Source: Blastocatellia bacterium (GTDB taxonomy: Bacteria; Acidobacteriota; Blastocatellia; Chloracidobacteriales; JADJPF01). Taken from it: a stretch of 64,000 nucleotides of DNA. The notes beneath the pieces are model-generated. The model was not told the DNA's origin and did no database searches. It worked only from the letters and a program-made list of their open reading frames with translations. Location: positions 186,001 to 250,000 of the forward strand of contig JADJPF010000006.1 of the NCBI GenBank assembly GCA_016713405.1, read 5' to 3'. Position 1 is the first letter of the stretch. Every line of letters starts with the position of its first letter. The translations under genes were made by a program, and so were the position numbers. Positions 56,640 through 64,000 of this stretch are shown here, one piece after another.

Positions 56640-56857
56640 TTCATTCCAATTAGCAGAACAAGGAGCAGCAATAGAATCAGAAAAATTGTTTTTTATATAA
56701 ATTTTGAAAAAGCTTCAAAACTTAGCCACCTTTAACAAGCTTTATCAATAAAATTTAGCATGCTAGAATGGCACGTTTATTGCGTTGGTTAATAAATAGC
56801 AAGTTATTAACCAATATCTGAGGAAGTTAACACAAAAGAAAATAAGAGGAAGTAATT

Positions 56858-57835
56858 ATGCAAATCCAAAAAATTGCAGTTTTAACCAGTGGTGGAGATG
56901 CTCCAGGCATGAATGCTGCTATTCGTGCAGTAGTAAGAACAGGCTTAGAAAAAGGTTGGGAAACTTTTGGTATTCGCTATGGTTACACAGGTTTATTGAA
57001 TGGCAATATTATCCCGCTTGGTATGCGTGATGTAGGTGGAATTATTCAAAGAGGTGGGACAATGTTAGGTAGTTCTCGTTGCCCAGAAATGCGTAATGAA
57101 GAAGGAAAGCAAAAAGCTCTGCAAGCATTAAAAGATAATAAAATTGATGCTTTAGTAGTTATAGGCGGAAACGGTTCACAAACTGGAGCTTATTCACTTT
57201 CCCAACTAGGTTTTCCTGTTGTGGGAATTGCTTCAACAATTGATAATGATTTGTGTGGCTCAGATATTACTATTGGTACTGATACGGCATTAAATATTGC
57301 ACTTGAAGCAATTGACCGACTTAAAACTACAGCATCTTCTCATAAAAGAGGGTTTCTTTTAGAAGTGATGGGAAGAAATTGTGGCTATTTAGCACTAATG
57401 GCCGGCATTGCTGGTGGTGCTGAAGCTATAGTTATTCCTGAAGCAGAACTTGATCCAGAAACAATTGCTGAACAAATTCATAGTTCTTATGAAAGAGGAA
57501 AAGCTCATGCTTTGATAGTCGTAGCTGAAGGAGCAAAAAATAATGCCGAAAGTTTAATAGCCTACTTTAAAGAACATGGAAAAAGGCTTGGTTTTGACTT
57601 AAGGCTTACTAAACTAGGACATGTTCAACGTGGTGGCTCACCAGGTGCATTTGATCGCATACTTGCTACTAGACTAGGAGCCGGTGCTGTAGAATACTTA
57701 AGTCAAGGTCAACATGGTGTTTTAGTAGGTTGGATAAATGGTAATATATCAGCTACCCCGCTTTCAGAAATTGCTAATAAAACTAAATCTATAGATATGG
57801 AGCTATTTAAGTTAGCTCAAATTTTGTCTTTATAG
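56858..57835 (+). CDS. pfkA: 6-phosphofructokinase, variant active site
   Basis: This 325-residue enzyme phosphorylates fructose 6-phosphate. LTSGGDAPGMNAAIRAVVR opens the protein. The ATP/PPi-discriminating motif, GGDGS in ATP enzymes and GGDDT in PPi enzymes, reads GGNGS here, and the catalytic loop reads ASTIDNDLCGSDITIGTDTALN instead of PGTIDNDI. The Gly after it still suggests ATP use. The allosteric and substrate residues (GRNCGYLAL, KLGHVQRGG) are kept. GAGGAAG precedes the ATG. It is convergent with cdsA, five bases apart. Confidence 0.92.
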   Translation: MQIQKIAVLTSGGDAPGMNAAIRAVVRTGLEKGWETFGIRYGYTGLLNGNIIPLGMRDVGGIIQRGGTMLGSSRCPEMRNEEGKQKALQALKDNKIDALVVIGGNGSQTGAYSLSQLGFPVVGIASTIDNDLCGSDITIGTDTALNIALEAIDRLKTTASSHKRGFLLEVMGRNCGYLALMAGIAGGAEAIVIPEAELDPETIAEQIHSSYERGKAHALIVVAEGAKNNAESLIAYFKEHGKRLGFDLRLTKLGHVQRGGSPGAFDRILATRLGAGAVEYLSQGQHGVLVGWINGNISATPLSEIANKTKSIDMELFKLAQILSL

Positions 57836-57840
57836 GTTAA

Positions 57841-58665
57841 TTAATTTGGAAGTAAAAAAAGGAAGTAGTAATAAAGTATTGGGGCGTTAAAAAGTACGCT
57901 GTCTAAGCGGTCTAGCAATCCTCCATGACCTGGAATTATTGAGGCAGCATCTTTAGCACCTGCACCACGTTTAAGCAGCGACTCAAATAAATCCCCCATC
58001 TGACTAATAATATTCATTACTACAGCTAAAATTAGTACATGATGCAAAGGTAGTTGGGGGAAGAAAGTATATTTACTAACTAAAGCTGCCATAATTGCAC
58101 CAAATAGGCCACCAATAGAGCCTTCAATAGTTTTTCCAGGTGAAATTAATGGCACTAGCTTATTTTTTCCTAAATTTCTACCTACGTAATAAGCCCCGGT
58201 ATCGCTAGCCACAATAATTAGAAAAAATAAGGAAAGTAGTTGGCTAGATTTAGGATAAGGATTAGCAGTAAATTTTACTGCTAGTAAAAAGCTAGCTAGT
58301 AAAACCACATAACACACACCCAACAAGGTAGCAGCAACAGAGCTTAAAACCTTAGCAAAATCTTCTGATGTTTTACTTTCAAAAAGAGAAGTAATCATCA
58401 TTGTAGTAAGTAAAACAACTATTGTAGGGATAATTATTTTTTCTGGATTATTATTTTGGGTTACAGCATAAACTATTGCACAAGCAGCTAAATAACCTTG
58501 GATTTGATGAGGGTTAGAACCAACCTTTTTTGCTAACTGGAAAAATTCCCAAAGAGCTAATGCAAGTACAATAACAGCTAAAGTTAAGAAGTAATAAGGG
58601 TTTTGACTCCAAATAGCAAAGCCTAATAAAGAAACTAGCACTAGTCCTGAAACAACCCGTTTCAT
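57841..58665 (-). CDS. cdsA: Phosphatidate cytidylyltransferase
   Basis: This 274-residue membrane enzyme makes CDP-diacylglycerol from phosphatidic acid and CTP. The signature is complete near the C-terminus: SLLKRGAGAKDAASIIPGHG, then GLLDRLDSVLF. About seven or eight hydrophobic segments. Its start overlaps the uppS stop by four bases (ATGA-type coupling), the standard uppS-cdsA order of lipid and cell-wall carrier genes. Confidence 0.95.
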   Translation of the reverse strand: MKRVVSGLVLVSLLGFAIWSQNPYYFLTLAVIVLALALWEFFQLAKKVGSNPHQIQGYLAACAIVYAVTQNNNPEKIIIPTIVVLLTTMMITSLFESKTSEDFAKVLSSVAATLLGVCYVVLLASFLLAVKFTANPYPKSSQLLSLFFLIIVASDTGAYYVGRNLGKNKLVPLISPGKTIEGSIGGLFGAIMAALVSKYTFFPQLPLHHVLILAVVMNIISQMGDLFESLLKRGAGAKDAASIIPGHGGLLDRLDSVLFNAPILYYYFLFLLPN

Positions 58666-59465
58666 TTTGCCACCCTTGCGGCAGGCTGCTCAACTGGGGC
58701 CAGACCTCCATAACGTCGCTCACGTTTTTGATATTCAATTACTGCTTCAAATAAGTTTGTGCGGCAGAAGTCAGGCCATAAAGTATCAACTACATAAATT
58801 TCTGTATAAGCAATTTGCCAAAGAAGAAAATTAGAAATCCGCATTTCCCCGCTAGTACGAATTAGTAGATCTGGGTCAGGAAGTTGTGAAGTATAAAGAT
58901 AGCGGGAAATTTCTTGTTCAGTAATATCTGAAGCACTGCGCCCATTCTTAAGATAATCTAAATGAAGTCTGCGAAAAGCATCTATAAGCTCATTGCGCCC
59001 ACCATAATTTAAGGCAATATTTAATACCATTCCTGTATTAGCGGCGGTTTGTTCTTGAGCAAATTTAATTTCTTTTTGGATTGAGCGATCTAGCTCTTCT
59101 GTACGTCCAACCGTTACAAAACGAATGTTATTACGTTTAATTTCTGCAAGTTCAGAGCGTAAAAATTCTTTTAGCAAGCTCATTAGCGTAACAACTTCTA
59201 AATGAGGGCGTTTCCAATTTTCTACAGAAAAAGCATATAGGGTAAGAGCTTTAAGTTTTAGCCTTGCTGCTGTTTCTACTGTTGCACGTACAGCTTGCAC
59301 ACCTGCACGATGTCCAACTACACGAGGACGACCACGTTTAGCCGCCCAACGACCATTGCCATCCATAATAATAGCTATATGTTGAGGCATTTTTTCTGAG
59401 TTTATTTGATTAAGTAGGAACTCATCGCGCGAGCCGCGTTCAATAACACCTTCAAAATCGAACAT
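58662..59465 (-). CDS. uppS: Undecaprenyl diphosphate synthase
   Basis: This 267-residue cis-prenyltransferase makes the C55 carrier lipid for the cell wall. HIAIIMDGNGRWAAKRG (with the catalytic Asp), GHRAGVQAVR, LTLYAFSVENWKRP and the late PDLLIRTSGEMRISNFLLWQ are all present. The ~28-residue N-terminal extension before MPQHIA is longer than usual, and an internal ATG at MPQHIA is an alternative start. It is coupled to cdsA. Confidence 0.96.
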   Translation of the reverse strand: MFDFEGVIERGSRDEFLLNQINSEKMPQHIAIIMDGNGRWAAKRGRPRVVGHRAGVQAVRATVETAARLKLKALTLYAFSVENWKRPHLEVVTLMSLLKEFLRSELAEIKRNNIRFVTVGRTEELDRSIQKEIKFAQEQTAANTGMVLNIALNYGGRNELIDAFRRLHLDYLKNGRSASDITEQEISRYLYTSQLPDPDLLIRTSGEMRISNFLLWQIAYTEIYVVDTLWPDFCRTNLFEAVIEYQKRERRYGGLAPVEQPAARVAK

Positions 59466-59581
59466 TTACCTATGTTTCCCTGTTAAGATTGGCCGCAAGA
59501 TTATATCAAAGCCAAAAGCGAAAGTGCGATGTCAAGTTACTGAAAAAATTTGATTTTTTTGTAATTTTGTAAATTGACAAA

Positions 59582-60313
59582 CTAGTAGTCTACCTTGAGC
59601 AAAGTTAAACCACAAGCCGGGGCCGTTGGCCCGGCTTGACTACGATCTTGAGACTGTAAGATTTTAATAATTTTCTCTACCTCTAACTTGCCTCGCCCAA
59701 CTTCTAGTAGCGTTCCAACAATTGTCCGCACCATATAACGCAAAAATCCATTACCTGAAACTTGAAAAATTAACTTATCCTCTTTTTCTTCTATCTCAAT
59801 ACTAGTAATAGTGCGGATACAAGAATGTGTTTCTGGTGCTGTAGCAAAAGCAGCAAAATTATGTGTCCCAATTAAATTACTAGCTGCTATTTGTAAGTTA
59901 AGTAAATTTAATTTATATGGATAATGATAAAAGTAACGATACTTAAAAGGACTAACTATTTCTCCTATCCCAACTTGATAACGATAGCTTTTTCCTTTTG
60001 CTGAAAATCTAGCATGAAAATCCTGTGCGACTTCTTCAACACTGCTAACACGAATATCTAAAGGTAAATTACCATTAATTGCACGTTTTAACTTATCACA
60101 AGCAATCTGTTTTTCTGTTAAAAAACTAGCTACTTGTCCAAAAGCGTGAACTCCTGCATCAGTACGGCCTGCACCATGTAATATTATTTTCTCGCTTGTT
60201 ATACGTCTTAATATTTCTGTCAAAATTCCCTGAATAGTAGTTCCATTGGGCTGAATTTGCCAGCCACAATAATTAGTCCCATCATATTGTAAGGTAAGTT
60301 TAATATTACGCAT
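59582..60313 (-). CDS. truA: tRNA pseudouridine(38-40) synthase
   Basis: This 243-residue protein modifies the anticodon stem of tRNAs. LQYDGTNYCGWQIQPNGTTIQG opens it, the catalytic Asp lies in GAGRTDAGVHAFGQVASF (~50), and GNGFLRYMVRTIVGTLLEVGRG is near the end. Normal length. It follows pyrE by 18 bp on the same strand. Confidence 0.95.
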   Translation of the reverse strand: MRNIKLTLQYDGTNYCGWQIQPNGTTIQGILTEILRRITSEKIILHGAGRTDAGVHAFGQVASFLTEKQIACDKLKRAINGNLPLDIRVSSVEEVAQDFHARFSAKGKSYRYQVGIGEIVSPFKYRYFYHYPYKLNLLNLQIAASNLIGTHNFAAFATAPETHSCIRTITSIEIEEKEDKLIFQVSGNGFLRYMVRTIVGTLLEVGRGKLEVEKIIKILQSQDRSQAGPTAPACGLTLLKVDY

Positions 60314-60331
60314 TAATTATTAATTTTCTAT

Positions 60332-60919
60332 TTACTTGGATTTATCAGAAGTTTGCCGGCTACCTGGTTTTACTAGTGGTAATCCTTCTTGGCACATTGG
60401 GCAATTTTCCGCCGAGTAGGTCGCAACATCTAAAGCGGCTAAAGACACTGGTATAAAGGGAAGTTCAGCCTTACCTGCTGAACGGTCAATAATAGAAGCA
60501 TTTCCAACAACTTCCCCACCTAATTTTGTTACTACTTCAATTACTTCTCTAGTAGATTTACCTGTAGTAATAACATCTTCAATTACTAAAACTTTTTCAC
60601 CTGCTTTTATTTCAAAACCTCGTCTTAGCTGCATTTGTCCTGCTTCACGTTCAGTAAAAATTGCTCTTACTGAAAGATTGCGTGCAACTTCATGTCCAAT
60701 AATTACACCACCTAAAGCAGGAGCAACCACTAAATCTATTTTTTGAGTATAAAAGCGTTTAGCTAAATGCTCTCCCAAACTTTCTGCATCTTTTGGATAT
60801 TGCAACACCAAGGCACATTGTAAATATTTAGCACTATGTAGCCCTGAACTTAGTAAAAAATGCCCTGATAATAATGCTCCCCGCTCAGTAAATAGCTCTA
60901 ATACACTTGACTGATCCAT
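60332..60919 (-). CDS. pyrE: Orotate phosphoribosyltransferase
   Basis: This 195-residue enzyme joins orotate and PRPP in pyrimidine synthesis. The PRPP-binding signature is VLVIEDVITTGKSTREVIE (~115-133). Early HFLLSSGLHSAKYLQCALVL and the C-terminal Cys-rich NCPMCQEGLPLVKPGS match the PyrE2-like group with that tail. It is the first gene of the pyrE-truA pair. Confidence 0.95.
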   Translation of the reverse strand: MDQSSVLELFTERGALLSGHFLLSSGLHSAKYLQCALVLQYPKDAESLGEHLAKRFYTQKIDLVVAPALGGVIIGHEVARNLSVRAIFTEREAGQMQLRRGFEIKAGEKVLVIEDVITTGKSTREVIEVVTKLGGEVVGNASIIDRSAGKAELPFIPVSLAALDVATYSAENCPMCQEGLPLVKPGSRQTSDKSK

Positions 60920-61038
60920 TTTAAATAAAAAACCCCTTCTTAAAGTTAATAGTTAAAATTATTTTCTTTATCTTCTGTTTTCTCATCAGTTAGAATGCTT
61001 TTGTTTTTAAGAAATTTCAATCAATAACGGTTTTTTTT

Positions 61039-61638
61039 ATGCCCGTCAAGCCATGTGTTTCTGCCTTTATACAAGCTGGTGGTAAAAGTCAAAGAATGGG
61101 ACAAAATAAAGCCCTACTAAATTTAGCTGGCCGTAAATTAATTGAATACCCTATAAAAAGCCTTTCAAGTATAACTCCTTATGTTTCAATTATTACCAAT
61201 ACTCCTGAGCTATATAGCGATCTAAAAGTAACCTCTTATCCAGACCTGCGCCTTGATTGTGGGCCATTGGGGGGGATTTATTCAGCCTTACATTATTCTA
61301 CTACTGACTATATACTTACCCTTGCTTGTGATATGCCTCTTGTATCAAGTAAATTACTGCTTTTTTTAATTGAACAAGGAAACAATTATCAAGTTTGTGT
61401 ACCAATGGACAAAGATAAACAACTACAACCGCTTTGCGCTCTTTACCATAAATCTTGTCAAGAGAATATCTTAGCATTGCTTGATCAAAAAAAGTTTGCT
61501 CCTAAAAATTTATTTTCTTTGGTAAAAACAAAAATAGTGTTTTTTAAGGATTTTATTGACTTACCAGGAGCAGAGCATTTTTTTACTAATATCAATACTC
61601 CTACTGACTTTGATTTAGTAAGCCATTATTTGTCTTAG
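61039..61638 (+). CDS. mobA: Molybdenum cofactor guanylyltransferase
   Basis: This 199-residue nucleotidyltransferase attaches GMP to molybdopterin. AFIQAGGKSQRMGQNKALL (~10-28) is the GTP loop, PDLRLDCGPLGGIYSAL follows, and LACDMPLVSSKLL holds the metal Asp. Family length is normal. No other moco genes are nearby, so which enzyme it serves is unknown. A MobA/IspD relative of other specificity is less likely. Confidence 0.88.
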   Translation: MPVKPCVSAFIQAGGKSQRMGQNKALLNLAGRKLIEYPIKSLSSITPYVSIITNTPELYSDLKVTSYPDLRLDCGPLGGIYSALHYSTTDYILTLACDMPLVSSKLLLFLIEQGNNYQVCVPMDKDKQLQPLCALYHKSCQENILALLDQKKFAPKNLFSLVKTKIVFFKDFIDLPGAEHFFTNINTPTDFDLVSHYLS

Positions 61639-61764
61639 ATTATTTATTTTTATTGTTTTCCAAGGAAGTGAAGTTTTGTTTGATAAAAGAAAAATTGATA
61701 TAATGGGCTAGCAAAATTCTTGCTAATAATTTCTAATCAATCTTCCCCAAAATTGGAGACCATA

Positions 61765-62751
61765 ATGCTGAGTAGACAGCAAAAAAAAGTTCTTATTACT
61801 GTTGGTAAATTTGTCTTACCTATTGTTACAGCATTTGTAGTATTAATGCTGTCACTTACATTTTACACAATAAAATCTCTTACTAAACCCCAAAAGACTA
61901 CCTATGCCGTAAGCTTAGAGGATTATAAGTTAATAGGTGTCCCTATAACTAAGCAAGATGTTAGTTGGTCATTAAAAGGCGGAGGCAAAGCAGATGGTTG
62001 GCTTTTTCAAGGGCCAAAAGGCGCACCTTTAATTGTTCTAAGTCATAGTTATGGTCAAAATATGGTTGACCAAATTAGTTTAGCTGTCTTGTTATACAGT
62101 TCTGGCTATCATGTCTTGCTTTATGACTTAAGAGGACATGGGCAAAGTGCTGTAGAGCAAACTTCTTTAGGTGATGATGAAGTAGACGATTTACTTGCAG
62201 GAATAGAGCAGGCAAAAACTCTTAAAGATCCAAATGGTGAGCCATTAGTTGACAAAAATCGTGTAGGACTTTTTGGGGTTAGTCTTGGTGCTTATGCTTC
62301 TTTAGTTGCTGCTAGCAAAGATCCTTCAATAAAAGCTGTTGCTGTTGATGCAGTTTATCCAGATGTTAGACGTTATTTAGAACTTAAAATGAAAGATTTT
62401 TCTAGCTTAAGTAATCCACTACTATTTTATTTTGCTGAGCTAGGAATGAAAATAACTTTTTCAAAATATGGAACTACTTCAGCACAAAAAGCTGTGCGTA
62501 ACTTAGCCGAAGTAAATCAACTCTATATAGTTGGTAAGGATGCTAAAGAGTTACAAACAACTACTAAAGAATTATTTAATCAAGCACTTACGCCTAAAGC
62601 AGTTGAAGAAGTACCAAAATCCCGTATCAATATACTTTATAAAGGTGATCAAGATGTTTATGATCCGGTAGTACAAACATTCTTTTTAACAGCCCTACCA
62701 CCAACAGTAGAAGCTGTTGATCCAACGGCTAGAACAGAAAACAAACAATAA
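61765..62751 (+). CDS. Membrane-anchored alpha/beta hydrolase
   Basis: This protein of about 328 residues has an N-terminal membrane helix (~10-32) and an alpha/beta hydrolase domain: oxyanion-type LSHSYGQNMVDQ, LLYDLRGHGQS, and the nucleophile elbow GLFGVSLGAYAS (~163-174). Asp and His of the triad are less clear; DQDVYDP near the C-terminus may hold the Asp, but I do not see the terminal His. ATG 61765 is chosen over the longer TTG start (61720) because TTGGAG precedes it. Substrate unknown. Confidence 0.82.
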   Translation: MLSRQQKKVLITVGKFVLPIVTAFVVLMLSLTFYTIKSLTKPQKTTYAVSLEDYKLIGVPITKQDVSWSLKGGGKADGWLFQGPKGAPLIVLSHSYGQNMVDQISLAVLLYSSGYHVLLYDLRGHGQSAVEQTSLGDDEVDDLLAGIEQAKTLKDPNGEPLVDKNRVGLFGVSLGAYASLVAASKDPSIKAVAVDAVYPDVRRYLELKMKDFSSLSNPLLFYFAELGMKITFSKYGTTSAQKAVRNLAEVNQLYIVGKDAKELQTTTKELFNQALTPKAVEEVPKSRINILYKGDQDVYDPVVQTFFLTALPPTVEAVDPTARTENKQ

Positions 62752-62792
62752 GCAGAATTAGAAATTGTTAATTTTTAGGAAAATTTTAATTT

Positions 62793-63416
62793 ATGTTAGC
62801 AAGACGTTTTTTCTATTTCTTTTTAGTAGTATTTTTGTTGGCTACAGCCTGTCAAAATGAGACTCAAAATTCAACCAATCCTTCTACAACAAACCCTCAG
62901 ACAAGCCAAACACCAACAAACACAACAAATAAACCTGATACCGTTTTACTAGATAAAAAAGAAAACATTAAGGTTGGTCTTTTAATACCAGAAATTCTTA
63001 CTACAGATATTGGTGGAAATAACTTAACCATTGGCTCACGTTTAGATAAACAAGGCCAACTTCTAATGGTCTATGCTCCAAGTTGCCCTGTTTGCCATGC
63101 TACTATGCCTCGTATAACTACGCTTTATAGCGGTTTTTTCCGTGAACGTAATATTCCTGTTATTGCATTATCCGTACAACCAAAAGCAGCAACAGAATTT
63201 AGTGTTAAAGAGCTAAATATACCTTTTAAGGTAGCTGTAATGCCTGATGTAGATGCACGTTTTGGCTGCCATATTCCTGACATACCAACTACAATTGCTC
63301 TTGGTTCAGACGGTAGCATTAAAGGTATTTGGGTAGGACAATTAGGCTCAGAACAAATGACAGAAATAATAAAAATCTTTTGTCCCGATTGTAATATACA
63401 AATTAACCAATCTTAA
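62793..63416 (+). CDS. Thioredoxin-like (TlpA/ResA-type) lipoprotein
   Basis: This 207-residue protein has a clear lipobox (LLATAC, Cys ~20), a Thr/Asn/Pro-rich spacer (~22-50) and a thioredoxin fold with CPVC in YAPSCPVCHATMPRI (~95-98), followed later by the cis-Pro region DIPTTIALGSDG. It probably reduces disulfides on the outer face of the membrane, for example for cytochrome c assembly; the partner is unknown. It lies 41 bp after the hydrolase gene. Confidence 0.88.
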   Translation: MLARRFFYFFLVVFLLATACQNETQNSTNPSTTNPQTSQTPTNTTNKPDTVLLDKKENIKVGLLIPEILTTDIGGNNLTIGSRLDKQGQLLMVYAPSCPVCHATMPRITTLYSGFFRERNIPVIALSVQPKAATEFSVKELNIPFKVAVMPDVDARFGCHIPDIPTTIALGSDGSIKGIWVGQLGSEQMTEIIKIFCPDCNIQINQS

Positions 63417-63445
63417 AACTTATAAATTAGCAGGTATTATGCTTA

Positions 63446-63955
63446 ATGGATAATATAGATAATAAAACTCGGAGTCGTCTAGTAACTTGGGAAGATCCTT
63501 TTGAAGTAGCAAAAATATCAGCAGAAATGGATGGGCTAGCATTTCTAAAATTAATGATTGAAACTAAAAAAAACCCTCCTATCGCTAGCTCTTTAAGTTT
63601 TAAGCTTACTGAAGTAATTGAAGGTAAAGCTGTATTCACATTTGAACCTGCTGAATACCACTATAACCCATTAGGTGTAGTTCATGGAGGCGTAGCAGCA
63701 ACCGTTTTAGATGCTGCTATGGCTTGTGCTATCCATTCCTTACTGCCAAAAGGAAAATTTTGTACTACACTAGAGATTAAAGTTAATTACCTTCGTGCAA
63801 TTACATTAAAATCTGGTTTGTTACGTTGTGAAGGTGAAGTAATTCACTTAGGTAAACAAACATCTGTAACACAAGGAAAACTTTTAGATAACGCAGGCAA
63901 GCTTTATGCTACTGCTACTGCTACTTTTATGATTTTGAAGACAGATGAAAAATAA
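63446..63955 (+). CDS. PaaI-type hotdog thioesterase (second copy)
   Basis: This 169-residue protein has a single hotdog domain (~45-165) with YNPLGVVHGGVAATVLDAAMACAI, the catalytic Asp in VLDAAM, then LEIKVNYLRAI and GKLYATATATFMIL. It has a ~45-residue N-terminal extension that the copy at 48.6 kb lacks. Substrate unknown; acyl-CoA or aryl-CoA esters are typical. The 29-bp gap to the gene before suggests co-transcription. Confidence 0.88.
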   Translation: MDNIDNKTRSRLVTWEDPFEVAKISAEMDGLAFLKLMIETKKNPPIASSLSFKLTEVIEGKAVFTFEPAEYHYNPLGVVHGGVAATVLDAAMACAIHSLLPKGKFCTTLEIKVNYLRAITLKSGLLRCEGEVIHLGKQTSVTQGKLLDNAGKLYATATATFMILKTDEK

Positions 63956-63976
63956 TTTATTTTTATTAGGAGGCGT

Positions 63977-64000
63977 ATGAGAAAAAAGTTTTTCCTCTTA
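63977..64000 (+). CDS. Start of an exported protein (3' truncated by window end)
   Basis: Only eight codons (MRKKFFLL) are visible, preceded by TTAGGAGG, a strong ribosome site. The basic start and hydrophobic run look like a signal peptide. Nothing more can be said. Confidence 0.6.

Overview
The window is AT-rich bacterial chromosome, densely packed with protein genes on both strands. I found no rRNA, tRNA, CRISPR array, intact transposase or phage gene. The best clues to the host are an Oar-like TonB-dependent receptor with an N-terminal carboxypeptidase-regulatory domain, many Ser/Thr kinases, a full aa3-type oxidase cluster, and secreted DUF885, M28 and CAP proteins. This mix fits Acidobacteriota (perhaps Blastocatellia-like) better than other phyla, but the low G+C is unusual there, so the placement is an inference.

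Layout. 1-5.9 kb: a 5'-truncated soluble-adenylyl-cyclase-like protein and a helical partner. 5.9-11.6 kb (minus strand): cytochrome c oxidase genes with accessory small membrane proteins and heme O synthase, then an Hpt protein. 12-19.6 kb: rpoA away from ribosomal protein genes, a ferritin-like protein, an HD phosphohydrolase next to a putrescine-type aminotransferase, a secreted metallopeptidase-like protein and a TacA/TacT-type toxin-antitoxin pair. 19.6-26 kb: CAP protein, a PrsW-zinc ribbon-FHA fusion, an acetolactate-decarboxylase-like lipoprotein, a universal stress protein, the wreck of an RND efflux pump, and thrB-asd. 26-36 kb: a giant hybrid histidine kinase, a possible MITE-like inverted repeat, then a kinase-VWA / PP2C / membrane pseudo- or atypical-kinase cassette that recalls TerY-P triads. 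36-49.7 kb: cytochrome c, M28 peptidase, isocitrate/isopropylmalate-type dehydrogenase, TonB receptor, sucC, DinB, SDR, DUF885, thioesterase and DUF1287. 49.8-56.7 kb: a tandem double kinase ending in a degenerate J-domain, a TerB-like protein, a MuiA-type protein, heme A synthase and a TonB-box protein. 56.8-64 kb: housekeeping genes pfkA, cdsA, uppS, truA, pyrE, mobA, then a hydrolase, a TlpA-like lipoprotein and a second PaaI thioesterase.

How they may work together. CtaA and CtaB make heme A for the CtaC/D/E oxidase, although the genes lie about 45 kb apart. Phospho-signalling is the main accessory theme: four Ser/Thr-kinase-like domains in three proteins, a PP2C phosphatase, an FHA reader fused to an intramembrane protease, a TerB-like protein, a hybrid histidine kinase and a separate Hpt protein. 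This is the most likely place for an undescribed system.

Caution. At least eight genes, including the essential rpoA, are broken by single-base shifts, several in homopolymer runs. These most likely reflect uncorrected sequencing indels, so apparent breaks should not be read as biology without raw reads.
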